Positions 1 through 9,560 of a DNA stretch of 64,000 nt are shown here, one piece after another; positions within the stretch are counted from its first letter, which is position 1; each line of letters begins with the position of its first letter. The position numbers were made by a program, and so were the translations under genes. The notes under the pieces were generated by a model. It was not told the DNA's origin and did no database searches. It saw only the letters and a list, made by a program, of their open reading frames with translations. The stretch is from Geopseudomonas aromaticivorans (GTDB lineage: Bacteria; Pseudomonadota; Gammaproteobacteria; Pseudomonadales; Pseudomonadaceae), in NCBI RefSeq assembly GCF_019097855.1, contig NZ_JAHRGL010000019.1, forward strand, positions 281,403-345,402, in the 5' to 3' direction.

Positions 1-20
1 CGGCGCTGGCGGCACTCTGA
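1..20 (+). CDS. 3' end of an upstream gene (partial)
   Basis: The first bases read as the last codons of a plus-strand frame (Ala-Leu-Ala-Ala-Leu) ending in TGA at 18-20. A GC-rich hairpin without a T tract (36-55) and a strong bidirectional terminator (101-124) follow, as expected after a gene. Five codons are too few to identify the product, and a chance reading is possible. Confidence 0.25.
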
Positions 21-100
21 GTCGCCAGGCTCCTGAAGCCCGCCCTGGCGGGCTTGCGTGGTGGCAGGCTTGGCCGTAGAGGTCAGGCTACCACGCAACA

Positions 101-124
101 AAAAGCCCGCTTTCGCGGGCTTTT
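101..124. terminator. Bidirectional intrinsic terminator
   Basis: A perfect 10-bp stem (101-110 with 115-124) closes a TTTC loop and is flanked by A and T runs, so it can terminate on both strands. It would end the unseen plus-strand gene to the left and the convergent minus-strand glycine-zipper gene. Confidence 0.8.
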
Positions 125-156
125 TGTTGGGAGCGATAGGCTCGGCGTGGTGATGA

Positions 157-513
157 TCAGCGACCCATGCCATTGCTGATGGCACCGCCGGCCGCGCCGC
201 CGAGGCCCGCGCCGACCGCACCGCCGGTGCTGCCGCCGAGGGTGTTGCCGAGCAGCGAGCCGCCCGCAGCGCCCAGGCCGCTGCCCACGGCGACCTTGGT
301 CTTGTTGCCGCTCTTGGCGGTCATCGCGCCACCGGCAGCGGCGCCCAGGCCGGCACCGACCGCAGCACCGGTCTTGCCACCGAGCGACTGACCGAGGACG
401 TTGCCCAGGGCGCCACCGAGACCGCCGCCGACCGCCGCGCGAGTGCCGCCATCGGCCATGGCGCCTTGGGCGCACAGCAGGCTCAGGGTCAGGACGGAAA
501 GTGCTTTACGCAT
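157..513 (-). CDS. Glycine-zipper exported protein
   Basis: This 118-residue protein has a signal peptide (residues 1 to about 20, ending AMA-DGG). The rest is almost entirely Gly/Ala-rich repeats of the form GAAVGAGLGAAAGG, the pattern of glycine-zipper proteins that pack helices in or against membranes. I chose the ATG at 513 because GAGG lies just upstream and the signal peptide starts there; the frame stays open further upstream without coding character. Its exact role is unknown. It is monocistronic and shares the terminator at 101-124. Family assignment is secure only at the level of composition and motif. Confidence 0.8.
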   Translation of the reverse strand: MRKALSVLTLSLLCAQGAMADGGTRAAVGGGLGGALGNVLGQSLGGKTGAAVGAGLGAAAGGAMTAKSGNKTKVAVGSGLGAAGGSLLGNTLGGSTGGAVGAGLGGAAGGAISNGMGR

Positions 514-751
514 GTTGGGAACCTCGAGGAAGAAAACAGGGGGGAGTATTGTCCCGGCTCGCGCGGCGTTGGACAAACGCCATGCGCTCCGGTTGGAAAC
601 GGGTTCACGCGTCGAGAGTCCCCGGGGCCGGCAAACCGTGCATCTGACGGTGACGAAGCCGGGCGGGTAGCGCTGTCGACGCAGCGGAAGGTGAGACAAC
701 GGCAAAGGCGCGAGGTTCGCCGCAGCAGGAACCTCGCGCGCTACGGCGCAC

Positions 752-1750
752 TCAGCCGCGCAGCCCGGCGACGATCTCGAATGAGCGCAGGCGGTCGGCA
801 GGCTCGTAGAAGTCGCCGGTGAAGATCAGCTCATCGGCGCCGGTCTGCTGGAGGATCATCTCCAGGCGGGCGCGGACCTTTTCCGGGCCGCCGATCACTG
901 CCAGGCCGAGGAAGTTGCCGACCGCCTCCTGCTCGCGGGGCAGCCAGCGGCCGGCCATCGACGACACTGGCGGGTGCAGCACCCGGCTCTCGCCGCGCAG
1001 CAGCGCCAGCACCCGCTGATAGGCGGTGGTGGCGAGGAAGGCGGCCTCTTCGTCGCTGGGGGCGGCGACCAGCGGCACCCCGATCATCACGTAGGGCTTG
1101 TCGAGCACCGCCGAAGGCTGGAAGTTGTCGCGGTACAGGCGGATCGCCTCGTGCAGGTAGTGCGGCGCGAAGTGCGAGGCGAAGGCGTAGGGCAAGCCCT
1201 TCTGTGCCGCCAGCTGGGCGCTGTACAGGCTGGAGCCGAGCAGCCAGAGCGGCACCTGGGTGCCGACGCCGGGCATGGCGATCACCCGCTGGCCGGGCTG
1301 TGCCGGGCCGAGCAGGTATTCCAGCTCCTCGACGTCCTGCGGGAAATCATCGTCGCTGCCCGAGCGCGCGCGGCGCAGCGCGCGGGCGGTGTACTGGTCG
1401 GCACCCGGCGCCCGTCCCAGCCCCAGGTCGATGCGTCCCGGGTAGAGGGTGGCGAGGGTGCCGAACTGTTCGGCGATCACCAGCGGTGCATGATTGGGCA
1501 GCATGACGCCACCGGCGCCAACGCGGATGCGCGAGGTGCCCCCGGCCAGGTAGCCGACCAGCACGGCGGTGGCGGAGCTGGCGATGCCGTCCATGTTGTG
1601 GTGCTCGGCCACCCAGAAGCGGGTGAAGTCCAGCGACTCCACATGGCGGGCCAGGGCTAGGGAATTGTGCAGGGCCTGGGCCGGTCCGCCATCGTCGCGG
1701 ATGGGGCAGAGGTCGAGCACGGAAAATTTGACGTCGGCCAGTCGGGGCAT
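752..1750 (-). CDS. LLM-class flavin-dependent oxidoreductase (bacterial luciferase-like)
   Basis: This 332-residue cytoplasmic TIM-barrel enzyme belongs to the luciferase-like monooxygenase superfamily, which uses reduced FMN or F420. The N-terminus reads [14 protein letters not shown]. It is followed by FWVAEHHNM, the AEHH motif typical of the MsnO8/YhbW-type subgroup, and by [16 protein letters not shown] and [12 protein letters not shown]. The ATG at 1750 is preferred over the one at 1774 because GGAGA stands 8 bases before it. Length fits the family (about 330). The substrate cannot be told from sequence. It is transcribed away from the mux operon, sharing a 199-bp divergent intergenic region. 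Confidence 0.85.
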   Translation of the reverse strand: MPRLADVKFSVLDLCPIRDDGGPAQALHNSLALARHVESLDFTRFWVAEHHNMDGIASSATAVLVGYLAGGTSRIRVGAGGVMLPNHAPLVIAEQFGTLATLYPGRIDLGLGRAPGADQYTARALRRARSGSDDDFPQDVEELEYLLGPAQPGQRVIAMPGVGTQVPLWLLGSSLYSAQLAAQKGLPYAFASHFAPHYLHEAIRLYRDNFQPSAVLDKPYVMIGVPLVAAPSDEEAAFLATTAYQRVLALLRGESRVLHPPVSSMAGRWLPREQEAVGNFLGLAVIGGPEKVRARLEMILQQTGADELIFTGDFYEPADRLRSFEIVAGLRG

Positions 1751-1949
1751 TGCGTTCTCCAAGATTCGTTGCACTCGTTAGGGTGTCACGAACGGCCGCG
1801 CGAGTCTGCCGCTGACAGGTGGCTGGCATGATTCACTGGGCGATCAGCGAACGTGTCAGGCAGGGCTCAGGTAAAGTGCAGGTAAAGAGGCTTTGCTCTC
1901 CAACTGAGAAGCCTTATCGTTCAGGCTCCCAAGGAAAGTGACCTGCACC
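1751..1949. promoter_or_regulatory. Divergent control region of the oxidoreductase gene and mux operon
   Basis: This 199-bp gap lies between divergent genes. It holds a direct repeat CAGGTAAAG at 1868-1876 and 1879-1887, one helical turn apart, which could be a regulator site. The muxA ribosome-binding site AAGGAAAG is at 1931-1938. I could not assign a confident -35/-10 pair. Confidence 0.3.
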
Positions 1950-3227
1950 ATGTCCGAAATCATTGCTCCCAACCGTTCTTCCCGTAACCGCTGGCTGGCC
2001 GGCGCGATTGTCGTTGTGCTGATCGCCGGGCTGGCCTGGTGGCAGTGGCCGGCGGGTGGCCAGCAGCCGGCAGCCGGCGCGGCGCGCGGCCCCGGAGGTC
2101 CGGGCGGCTTTCGCGGCATGGGTGGCGGACCGGTGCCGGTGCGGGTGGCCGAGGTGGTGCGCGGCGACTTCGCCGTCGAACTCAAGGCCCTTGGCACGGT
2201 GACCGCCTACAACACGGTAAACGTGCTGCCGCGGGTGGACGGCCAGCTGGTCAAGGTGCTGTTCGAGGAGGGCCAGCAGGTCAAGGCCGGGCAGCTACTG
2301 GTGCAGATCGACCCGCGGCCCTATCGGGTGGCGCTGCAGCAGGCCGAGGGCAATCTTCAGGAGCGGCGCGCCGAGCTGCAGAATGCCGAGCTGGACCTGC
2401 AGCGCTACCAGGGCCTGTACGCCGAGGACTCCATCGCCAAGCAGACGCTGGACACCCAGCGCGCCCAGGTCGAGCAGCTGCGCGGCGGCCTGAACAGCCT
2501 GGAAGCGGCGGCGGCCAGCGCGCGCCTGAACCTCGATTTCACCGCGGTGCGCGCGCCCATCGCCGGCCGCCTCGGCCTGCGCCAGGTGGACGTCGGCAAC
2601 CTGGTCACCAGCGGCGATGCCACCCCGCTGGTGACCATCACCCAGACCACACCGATCAGCGTCAGCTTCACCCTGCCCGAGGCCGAGCTGCCGGCGGTGC
2701 TGCAGCCGTTCCGCGCCGGCGCGCCGCTGGTGGTCGAGGCCTGGGATCGCGGCGAGCGCCAGCGGCTGGCCGAGGGCGAGCTGGCCAGCCTGGACAACCA
2801 GATCGACACCACCACCGGCACCGTGCGCCTCAAGGCGCGCTTCGCCAACGGCGACGAGCAGTTGTTCCCCAACCAGTTCGTCAACGTGCGCCTGCGTGTC
2901 GGCACCCGCCAGCAGGCCACGCTGATTCCCTCGGCGGCCCTGCAGTTCGGCGCGAAAGGCACCTTCGTCTACGTGGTCGGCGCCGACAACAAGGTGCAAC
3001 TGCGAGCGGTGCAGGCTGGGCCGAGCAACGGCGAGACCACCCTGATCGAGTCGGGCCTGGCTCTCGGCGAGCGCCTGGTGCTGGAAGGCACCGACCGTCT
3101 GCGCGACGGCGGCCAGGTCGAGGTGATCGACGGCCAGGGCGCCCCTGCGCAACCACCGGCCGCGGCGCCGAACAAGGCGGCTGACCAGCCCACGGCCAAG
3201 CCGCAAGCGGCGAAGAGCGGCGCATGA
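1950..3227 (+). CDS. muxA: RND efflux periplasmic adaptor MuxA (MdtA-like)
   Basis: This 425-residue membrane-fusion protein links the inner-membrane RND pump to the outer-membrane channel. An N-terminal membrane anchor (residues about 14-31) is followed by a Gly-rich linker. The lipoyl half-motifs are [21 protein letters not shown] and [25 protein letters not shown], flanking an alpha-hairpin rich in Leu, Gln and Ala; the beta-barrel region follows. The C-terminal tail is Ala/Pro/Lys-rich. The ATG at 1950 has AAGGAAAG upstream; a GTG at 1938 is less likely. It overlaps muxB by 4 bases (ATGA). Operon order adaptor-pump-pump-channel matches muxABC-opmB and E. coli mdtABC. Confidence 0.93.
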   Translation: MSEIIAPNRSSRNRWLAGAIVVVLIAGLAWWQWPAGGQQPAAGAARGPGGPGGFRGMGGGPVPVRVAEVVRGDFAVELKALGTVTAYNTVNVLPRVDGQLVKVLFEEGQQVKAGQLLVQIDPRPYRVALQQAEGNLQERRAELQNAELDLQRYQGLYAEDSIAKQTLDTQRAQVEQLRGGLNSLEAAAASARLNLDFTAVRAPIAGRLGLRQVDVGNLVTSGDATPLVTITQTTPISVSFTLPEAELPAVLQPFRAGAPLVVEAWDRGERQRLAEGELASLDNQIDTTTGTVRLKARFANGDEQLFPNQFVNVRLRVGTRQQATLIPSAALQFGAKGTFVYVVGADNKVQLRAVQAGPSNGETTLIESGLALGERLVLEGTDRLRDGGQVEVIDGQGAPAQPPAAAPNKAADQPTAKPQAAKSGA

Positions 3228-6200
3228 ACCTCTCGCGCCCGTTCATCCTCCGCCCGGTCGCCACCACCCTGATCATGCTGGCGATCTTCCTCTGCGGGGT
3301 GATCGCCTACCGCCTGCTGCCGGTGTCGGCGCTGCCCGAAGTGGACTACCCGACCATCCGCGTGATGACCCTGTATCCCGGCGCCAGCCCGGAGGTGATG
3401 ACCAGCGCGGTGACCGCGCCGCTGGAGCGCCAGTTCGGCCAGATGCCGGGGCTCAAGCAGATGTCGTCGAGCAGCTCCGGCGGCGCTTCGGTGATCACCC
3501 TGCGCTTCACCCTCGAGGTGGACCTCGACGTTGCCGAGCAGGAGGTGCAGGCGGCGATCAACGCGGCGACCAACCTGCTGCCCAACGACCTGCCGGCACC
3601 GCCGGTGTACAACAAGGTGAATCCGGCCGACACCCCGGTGATGACCCTGGCGATCACCTCGCCGAGCATGCCGCTGCCGCAGATCAACGATCTGGTCGAC
3701 ACCCGCATGGCGCAGAAGCTGGCGCAGATCAGCGGCGTCGGCCTGGTCAGCCTGGCCGGCGGCCAGCGCCCGGCGGTGCGCATCCAGGCCAACCCCGAGG
3801 CGCTGGCCGCCTACGGGCTGAACCTGTCCGACGTGCGCACGCTGATCACCGCGTCCAACGTCAACCAGCCCAAGGGCAACTTCGACGGCCCGACGCGGGT
3901 GTCGCAGCTCGACGCCAACGACCAGCTGAAATCCGCCGACGAGTATCGCGACCTGGTGCTCAGCTACCAGAACGGCGCTGCGCTGCGCCTGAAGGACGTG
4001 GCGAGCATCCAGGACGGCACCGAGAACGAGCGCCTGGCCGCCTGGGCCAACCAGAATGCGGCGGTGCTGGTGAACATCCAGCGTCAGCCCGGCGCCAACG
4101 TCATCGAGGTGGTCGAGCGCATCCAGGCGCTGCTGCCGCAGATCAGCGCCAGCCTGCCGGCCAGCCTGCAGGTGATCCAGCTCACCGACCGCACCCAGAC
4201 CATCCGCGCCGCGGTGCACGACGTGCAGTTCGAGCTGGTGCTGGCGGTGGCGCTGGTGGTGCTGGTGACCTTCCTGTTCCTGCGCAAGCTGTCGGCCACG
4301 GTGATTCCCTCCATCGCCGTGCCGCTGTCGCTGATCGGCACCTTCGGCGTCATGTACGTCGCCGGCTTCTCGATCAACAACCTGACCCTGATGGCGCTGA
4401 CCGTGGCCGCCGGCTTTGTGGTCGACGACGCCATCGTCATGCTGGAGAACATCGCCCGCCACCTGGAGGAGGGCGAGACGCCGCTGCAGGCGGCGCTCAA
4501 GGGCGCCCGGCAGATCGGCTTCACCCTGATCTCGCTGACCTTCTCGCTGATCGCCGTGCTGATCCCGCTGCTGTTCATGGCCGACGTGGTGGGCCGGCTG
4601 TTCCGCGAGTTCGCCATCACCCTGGCGGTGGCCATCCTCATCTCGCTGCTGGTGTCGCTGACCCTGACGCCGATGATGTGTGCGCTGTTCCTCAAGCACC
4701 AACCCGAGGAGCGACAGAGCCGCTTCTACCGCGCCAGCGGCGCCTGGATCGACGCCCTGATCGCCCGCTACGACGTCGGCCTGCAGTGGGTGCTGCGCCA
4801 CCAGCCGCTGACCCTGCTGGTCGCGGTAGCGACCCTCGGCCTCACCGTGCTGCTGTACCTGGCGGTGCCCAAGGGCTTCTTCCCGGTGCAGGACACCGGA
4901 GTGATCCAGGGCATTTCCGAGGCGCCGCAGAGCGTGTCCTTCCGTGCCATGGGCGAGCGCCAGCAGCGCCTGGCCGAGGTGATCCTCAAGGACCCGGCGG
5001 TGGCGAGCCTGTCCTCCTATATCGGCGTGGACGGCGACAACGCCACCCTCAACAGCGGCCGCCTGCTGATCAACCTCAAGCCGCACGCCGAGCGCGACGC
5101 CACCGCCAGCCAGGTGATCGAGCGCCTGCGTCCGCAACTGGCGCGGGTGCCGGGCATCGAGCTGTTCCTGCAGCCGGTACAGGACCTGACCATCGAGGAC
5201 CGGGTCAGCCGCACCCAGTTCCAGTTCAGCCTGGAGTCGCCGGATGCCGCCCTGCTGGAGGAGTGGACGCCCAGGCTGGTCGAGGCGCTCGGCCGCCAGG
5301 CGCAGCTCACCGACGTCACCAGCGATCTGCAGAGCCGCGGCCTGCAGGTCTACCTGCAGATCGACCGCGACGCCGCCGCCCGCCTGGGCGTGACGGTGGC
5401 GGCCATCGATGACGCGCTGTACGACGCCTTCGGCCAGCGGCAGATCTCGACCATCTACACCCAGGCCAGCCAGTACCGCGTGGTGCTGGAGACCGAGGCC
5501 GCCGACCGTCTCGGCCCGCAGGCGCTGCGCCAGCTGTACGTGGCCAGTTCCACCGCCGCCGGCGAGAGCGGCCAGGTGCCGCTGTCCTCGCTGGCGCGCA
5601 TCGAGGAGCGCCCGGCGGCGCTGCTGGTCAACCACATCGGCCAGTTCCCGGCGGCGACCCTGTCGTTCAACCTGGCGCCGGGCGTCTCGCTGGGCGCGGC
5701 GGTGGCGGCCATCGAGCAGGTGCAGCAGGAGATCGGCCTGCCGGAGGCCATCGTCAGCCAGTTCCAGGGTGCCGCTGAGGCGTTCCGCGCCTCGCTGTCG
5801 AGCACCCTGCTGCTGATCCTGGCCGCCATCGTCACCATGTACATCGTGCTCGGCGTGCTCTACGAGAGCTACATCCACCCGATCACCATCCTCTCCACCC
5901 TGCCGTCCGCCGCGGTCGGCGCCCTGCTGGCGCTGCTGCTGTCGGGCAACGACCTCGGCCTGATCGCCATCATCGGCATCATCCTGCTGATCGGCATCGT
6001 CAAGAAGAACGCGATCATGATGATCGACTTCGCTTTGGAGGCCGAACGCCAGCAGGGCATGGACCCGCAGGCGGCGATCCACCGCGCGGCGCTGCTGCGC
6101 TTTAGGCCGATCCTGATGACCACCCTGGCGGCGCTGTTCGGCGCCGTGCCGCTGATGCTGGCCTCGGGCTCCGGCGCCGAGCTGCGCCAGCCGCTGGGTC

Positions 6201-6328
6201 TGGTGCTGGTCGGCGGTCTGCTGCTCAGCCAGCTGCTGACCCTGTTCACCACGCCGGTGATCTACCTGGCCTTCGACCGCCTCAGCCGGCGCTTCATGGG
6301 TCGGAGTGCGGCGGGGGTGACGGTATGA
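3224..6328 (+). CDS. muxB: RND multidrug efflux pump subunit MuxB (MdtB-like)
   Basis: This 1034-residue inner-membrane RND transporter works as part of a heteromeric pump driven by the proton gradient. Family features are the N-terminus [17 protein letters not shown], the two large periplasmic loops, and the transmembrane helix 4 motif [12 protein letters not shown] with the paired proton-relay aspartates D401/D402. The last helices include [18 protein letters not shown] and [19 protein letters not shown]. Length is standard (about 1030). It begins inside the end of muxA (ATGA overlap). A 124-bp spacer containing REP-like repeats separates it from muxC, which is unusual within an efflux operon. 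Confidence 0.93.
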   Translation: MNLSRPFILRPVATTLIMLAIFLCGVIAYRLLPVSALPEVDYPTIRVMTLYPGASPEVMTSAVTAPLERQFGQMPGLKQMSSSSSGGASVITLRFTLEVDLDVAEQEVQAAINAATNLLPNDLPAPPVYNKVNPADTPVMTLAITSPSMPLPQINDLVDTRMAQKLAQISGVGLVSLAGGQRPAVRIQANPEALAAYGLNLSDVRTLITASNVNQPKGNFDGPTRVSQLDANDQLKSADEYRDLVLSYQNGAALRLKDVASIQDGTENERLAAWANQNAAVLVNIQRQPGANVIEVVERIQALLPQISASLPASLQVIQLTDRTQTIRAAVHDVQFELVLAVALVVLVTFLFLRKLSATVIPSIAVPLSLIGTFGVMYVAGFSINNLTLMALTVAAGFVVDDAIVMLENIARHLEEGETPLQAALKGARQIGFTLISLTFSLIAVLIPLLFMADVVGRLFREFAITLAVAILISLLVSLTLTPMMCALFLKHQPEERQSRFYRASGAWIDALIARYDVGLQWVLRHQPLTLLVAVATLGLTVLLYLAVPKGFFPVQDTGVIQGISEAPQSVSFRAMGERQQRLAEVILKDPAVASLSSYIGVDGDNATLNSGRLLINLKPHAERDATASQVIERLRPQLARVPGIELFLQPVQDLTIEDRVSRTQFQFSLESPDAALLEEWTPRLVEALGRQAQLTDVTSDLQSRGLQVYLQIDRDAAARLGVTVAAIDDALYDAFGQRQISTIYTQASQYRVVLETEAADRLGPQALRQLYVASSTAAGESGQVPLSSLARIEERPAALLVNHIGQFPAATLSFNLAPGVSLGAAVAAIEQVQQEIGLPEAIVSQFQGAAEAFRASLSSTLLLILAAIVTMYIVLGVLYESYIHPITILSTLPSAAVGALLALLLSGNDLGLIAIIGIILLIGIVKKNAIMMIDFALEAERQQGMDPQAAIHRAALLRFRPILMTTLAALFGAVPLMLASGSGAELRQPLGLVLVGGLLLSQLLTLFTTPVIYLAFDRLSRRFMGRSAAGVTV

Positions 6329-6341
6329 CGGGGTGGGCTCT

Positions 6342-6439
6342 GGTGCGCATGGCGCACCCTGCGGGCGTGCACTGTCGTAGGGTGCGCCATGCGCACCATG
6401 GCGGCGGCTGCGGCAATCACGGTGCGCATGGCGCATCCT
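6342..6439. repeat. REP-type intergenic repeat, three copies of a 19-mer
   Basis: A 19-bp arm at 6342-6360 is perfectly inverted at 6379-6397, and a third copy at 6421-6439 in the first orientation has one mismatch. Each arm is itself nearly palindromic (GGTGCG-CATGG-CGCACC). The unit with the GTAGGGTG head (6377-6384) recurs at 59861-59949. It fills the muxB-muxC gap and would fold strongly in the mRNA. Confidence 0.85.
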
Positions 6440-6452
6440 GCGGGGGGCTGGC

Positions 6453-9400
6453 ATGAACCTCTCCGCGCCCTTCATCCGGCGCCCGGTCGCCACCCTGCTG
6501 CTGAGCCTGGCGATCCTGCTGGTCGGCGCCCTCGGCTTCGGTCTGATGCCGGTGGCGCCGCTGCCGAAGATGGACTTCCCGGCGATCACCGTGCAGGCCA
6601 GCCTGCCCGGCGCCAGCCCGCAGGTGATGGCGGCCACCGTGGCCACGCCGCTGGAGCGCGCGCTGGGCGGCATCGCCGGGATCAGCGAGATGACCAGCCG
6701 CAGCAGCCAGGGCAGCACGCGGATCATCATCCTGTTCGACATCGATCGCGACATCGACGCCGCCGCCCGCGAGGTGCAGGCAGCGATCAACGAGGCGCGC
6801 ACCCTGCTGCCCAGCGGCATGCGCAGCATGCCCACCTACCGCAAGGTCAACCCGTCGCAGGCGCCGATCATGGTGCTGTCGCTGACCTCGAAGGTGCTCG
6901 ACAAGGGCCAGCTGTACGACGTCGCCTCGACCATCGTGGCGCAGAAGCTGTCGCAGGTCGCCGGGGTCGGCGAGGTGCAGGTCGGCGGCAGCTCGCTGCC
7001 GGCGGTGCGCGTGGAGCTGGAGCCGCGCCTGCTCGACCAGTACGGCATCTCCCTCGACGAGGTGCGCCAGGCAATCGCCGCGGCCAACGTCAAACGGCCC
7101 AAGGGTGCGGTCGCCGATGAGCAGCGCCACTGGCAGGTGCAGGCCAGCGACCAGCTGGAGCGTGCCGAGGACTATCGGCCGCTGGTGATCCGCTACCAGA
7201 ACGACGCCCCGGTACGCCTGGGCGACGTGGCCAAGGTGCGCGACGGCGTCGAGGATCGCTACAACAGCGGCTTCTACAACGACAACGAAGCGGTACTGCT
7301 GATCGTCAACCGCCAGGCCGGCGCCAACATCATCGAGACCATCGCCGACATCCGCGCCCGCCTGCCGGCGCTGCGCGCGGCGATCCCGGGCAGCGTCGAT
7401 CTGCAGGTGGCGATGGATCGCTCGCCGGTGATCCGCGCCACCCTGCACGAGGCCGAGCGCACCCTGCTGATCGCCGTGGCGCTGGTGATCCTGGTGGTGC
7501 TGGCCTTCCTCGGCCACTGGCGCGCCGCGCTGATCCCGGCGCTGGCGGTGCCGGTGTCGCTGGTCGGCAGCTTCGCCGCCATGTACCTGCTCGGCTTCTC
7601 GCTGAACAACCTCTCCTTGATGGCCCTGATCATCGCCACCGGGCTGGTGGTGGACGACGCCATCGTGGTGCTGGAGAACATCGCCCGGCATATCGAGAAC
7701 GGCGAGAAGCCGCTGGCGGCGGCGCTCAAGGGCTCGCGCGAGGTGGGCTTCACCCTGCTGTCGATGAACGCCTCGCTGGTGGTGGTGTTCCTCTCCATCC
7801 TGTTCATGGGCGGCATCGTCGAGCGGCTGTTCCGCGAGTTCGCCATCACCCTGGCGGTGGCCATCGTCATCTCGCTGCTGGTGTCGCTGACCCTGACGCC
7901 GATGCTCTGCGCCCGCTGGCTGAAGGCCAGGAGCGCCGAGCGCGCGCCCAGCCGCCTGCAGCGCGGCGCCCTGCGCGTGCAGGAGCGGGTGCTGGCCGGC
8001 TACGGCAGCAGCCTGGACTGGGCACTGGCCCACGGCAAGCTGATGCTGGTCGGCCTGCTGGCGACCATCGCCCTCAACGTCTACCTGTACGTGGCGGTGC
8101 CCAAGACCTTCCTGCCCCAGCAGGACACCGGCCAGCTGATCGGCATGATCCGTGGCGACGACGGCCTGTCGTTCCAGGTCATGCAGCCGAAGATGGAGAG
8201 CTACCGCCGCGCCCTGCTGGCCGATCCGGCGGTGGACAGCGTGGCCGGCTTCATCGGCGGCGCCGGCGGCATCAACAACGCCTTCGTCATCGTCCGCCTC
8301 AAGCCGATCGCCGAGCGCGAGCTGTCCGCCCAGCAGGTGATCGACCGCATCCGCAAGAACCTGCCCAAGTTGCCCGGTGGGCAGATGTTCCTGATGGCCG
8401 ACCAGGACCTGCAGTTCGGCGGCCGCCAGGGACGCAGCTCGGAGAACGAATACGTGCTGCTGGCCAGCGACCTCGACGACCTGCGCATCTGGCTGCCCAA
8501 GGTGCGTGAGGCCCTGGCCGCGCTGCCGCAGCTCACCGACCTCGACAGCAACGAGGGCCGCGGCGCCCAGCAGATCCGCCTGGTGGTCGACCGCGCCACC
8601 GCCAAGCGCCTGGGGCTGGACATGGACATGGTCACCGCCGTGCTCAACAACGCCTTCAGCCAGCGGCAGATCTCCACCATCTACGACAGCCTCAACCAGT
8701 ACAAGGTGGTGATGGAGATCGATCCGCAGTACGCCCAGTACCCCGAGGCGCTGGACCAGATCCACCTGATCGGCAACGACGGCCAGCGCGTGCCGCTGTC
8801 GGCCTTCGCGCGCTGGGAGCGCAGCCTGGAGGAGGACCGGGTGCAGCACCAGGGCCAGTTCGCCGCCGAGAACATCGGCTACTCCATCGCCCCCGGCTAC
8901 AGCGCGGAGCAGGCCAACCAGGCGATCCGCGACGCGGTGGCGCGGGTCGGCCTGCCGACCGCGGTGCAGGGCCAGCTCGGCGGCACCGGCGGCGCGCTGA
9001 TGGCGGCGCAGAAGGCCCAGCCGCTGATGATCCTCGGCGCGCTGCTGGTGGTGTACATCGTCCTCGGTATCCTCTACGAGAGCTACATCCACCCGCTGAC
9101 CATCCTCTCCACCTTGCCCTCGGCCGGCGTAGGCGCGCTGCTGGCGATCCAGCTCACCGGCGGGCAGTTCAGCCTGATCTCGCTGCTCGGCCTGTTCCTG
9201 CTGATCGGCGTGGTGAAGAAGAACGCCATCCTGATGATCGACCTGGCCCTGCAACTGGAGCGCCAGGAGCAGCTCAGCCCGCAGGCGTCGATCCGCCGCG
9301 CCTGCCTGCTGCGCTTCCGGCCGATCATCATGACCACCCTGGCGGCGATCCTCGGTGCGCTGCCGCTGCTGCTGGGCAGCGCGGAAGGCGCGGAAATGCG

Positions 9401-9560
9401 CCAGCCGCTGGGCCTGACCATCGTCGGCGGGCTGATCCTCAGCCAGCTGCTCACCCTCTACACCACCCCGGTGGTCTACCTGTTCCTCGACCGCCTGCGC
9501 CACCGCGTCAACCGCTGGCGCGGTCGGCGCAGCGATGCCGCCCTGGAAGCTCCGTTATGA
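6453..9560 (+). CDS. muxC: RND multidrug efflux pump subunit MuxC (MdtC-like)
   Basis: This 1035-residue inner-membrane RND transporter is the second pump subunit, expected to combine with MuxB. It has the same topology: N-terminal FIRRPVATLLLSLAILLVGALGF, helix 4 motif LVVDDAIVVLENIARHIE with D401/D402, and late helices GVVKKNAILMIDLALQLE and RFRPIIMTTLAAILGALPLLL. The ATG at 6453 has a G-run Shine-Dalgarno at 6442-6447 that touches the end of the REP block. It overlaps opmB by 4 bases. Both proton-relay aspartates are present in both pump proteins, so neither looks degenerate. Confidence 0.93.
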   Translation: MNLSAPFIRRPVATLLLSLAILLVGALGFGLMPVAPLPKMDFPAITVQASLPGASPQVMAATVATPLERALGGIAGISEMTSRSSQGSTRIIILFDIDRDIDAAAREVQAAINEARTLLPSGMRSMPTYRKVNPSQAPIMVLSLTSKVLDKGQLYDVASTIVAQKLSQVAGVGEVQVGGSSLPAVRVELEPRLLDQYGISLDEVRQAIAAANVKRPKGAVADEQRHWQVQASDQLERAEDYRPLVIRYQNDAPVRLGDVAKVRDGVEDRYNSGFYNDNEAVLLIVNRQAGANIIETIADIRARLPALRAAIPGSVDLQVAMDRSPVIRATLHEAERTLLIAVALVILVVLAFLGHWRAALIPALAVPVSLVGSFAAMYLLGFSLNNLSLMALIIATGLVVDDAIVVLENIARHIENGEKPLAAALKGSREVGFTLLSMNASLVVVFLSILFMGGIVERLFREFAITLAVAIVISLLVSLTLTPMLCARWLKARSAERAPSRLQRGALRVQERVLAGYGSSLDWALAHGKLMLVGLLATIALNVYLYVAVPKTFLPQQDTGQLIGMIRGDDGLSFQVMQPKMESYRRALLADPAVDSVAGFIGGAGGINNAFVIVRLKPIAERELSAQQVIDRIRKNLPKLPGGQMFLMADQDLQFGGRQGRSSENEYVLLASDLDDLRIWLPKVREALAALPQLTDLDSNEGRGAQQIRLVVDRATAKRLGLDMDMVTAVLNNAFSQRQISTIYDSLNQYKVVMEIDPQYAQYPEALDQIHLIGNDGQRVPLSAFARWERSLEEDRVQHQGQFAAENIGYSIAPGYSAEQANQAIRDAVARVGLPTAVQGQLGGTGGALMAAQKAQPLMILGALLVVYIVLGILYESYIHPLTILSTLPSAGVGALLAIQLTGGQFSLISLLGLFLLIGVVKKNAILMIDLALQLERQEQLSPQASIRRACLLRFRPIIMTTLAAILGALPLLLGSAEGAEMRQPLGLTIVGGLILSQLLTLYTTPVVYLFLDRLRHRVNRWRGRRSDAALEAPL

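Noticed and set aside
2969-6835. 1288-codon minus-strand reading frame across the mux pump genes
   Set aside because: Antisense shadow of GC-rich muxB/muxC; the protein is His/Gln/Arg low-complexity and lacks domains. Similar shadows occur at 6417-9503, 9476-13927, 15209-19408 and 20223-23354.
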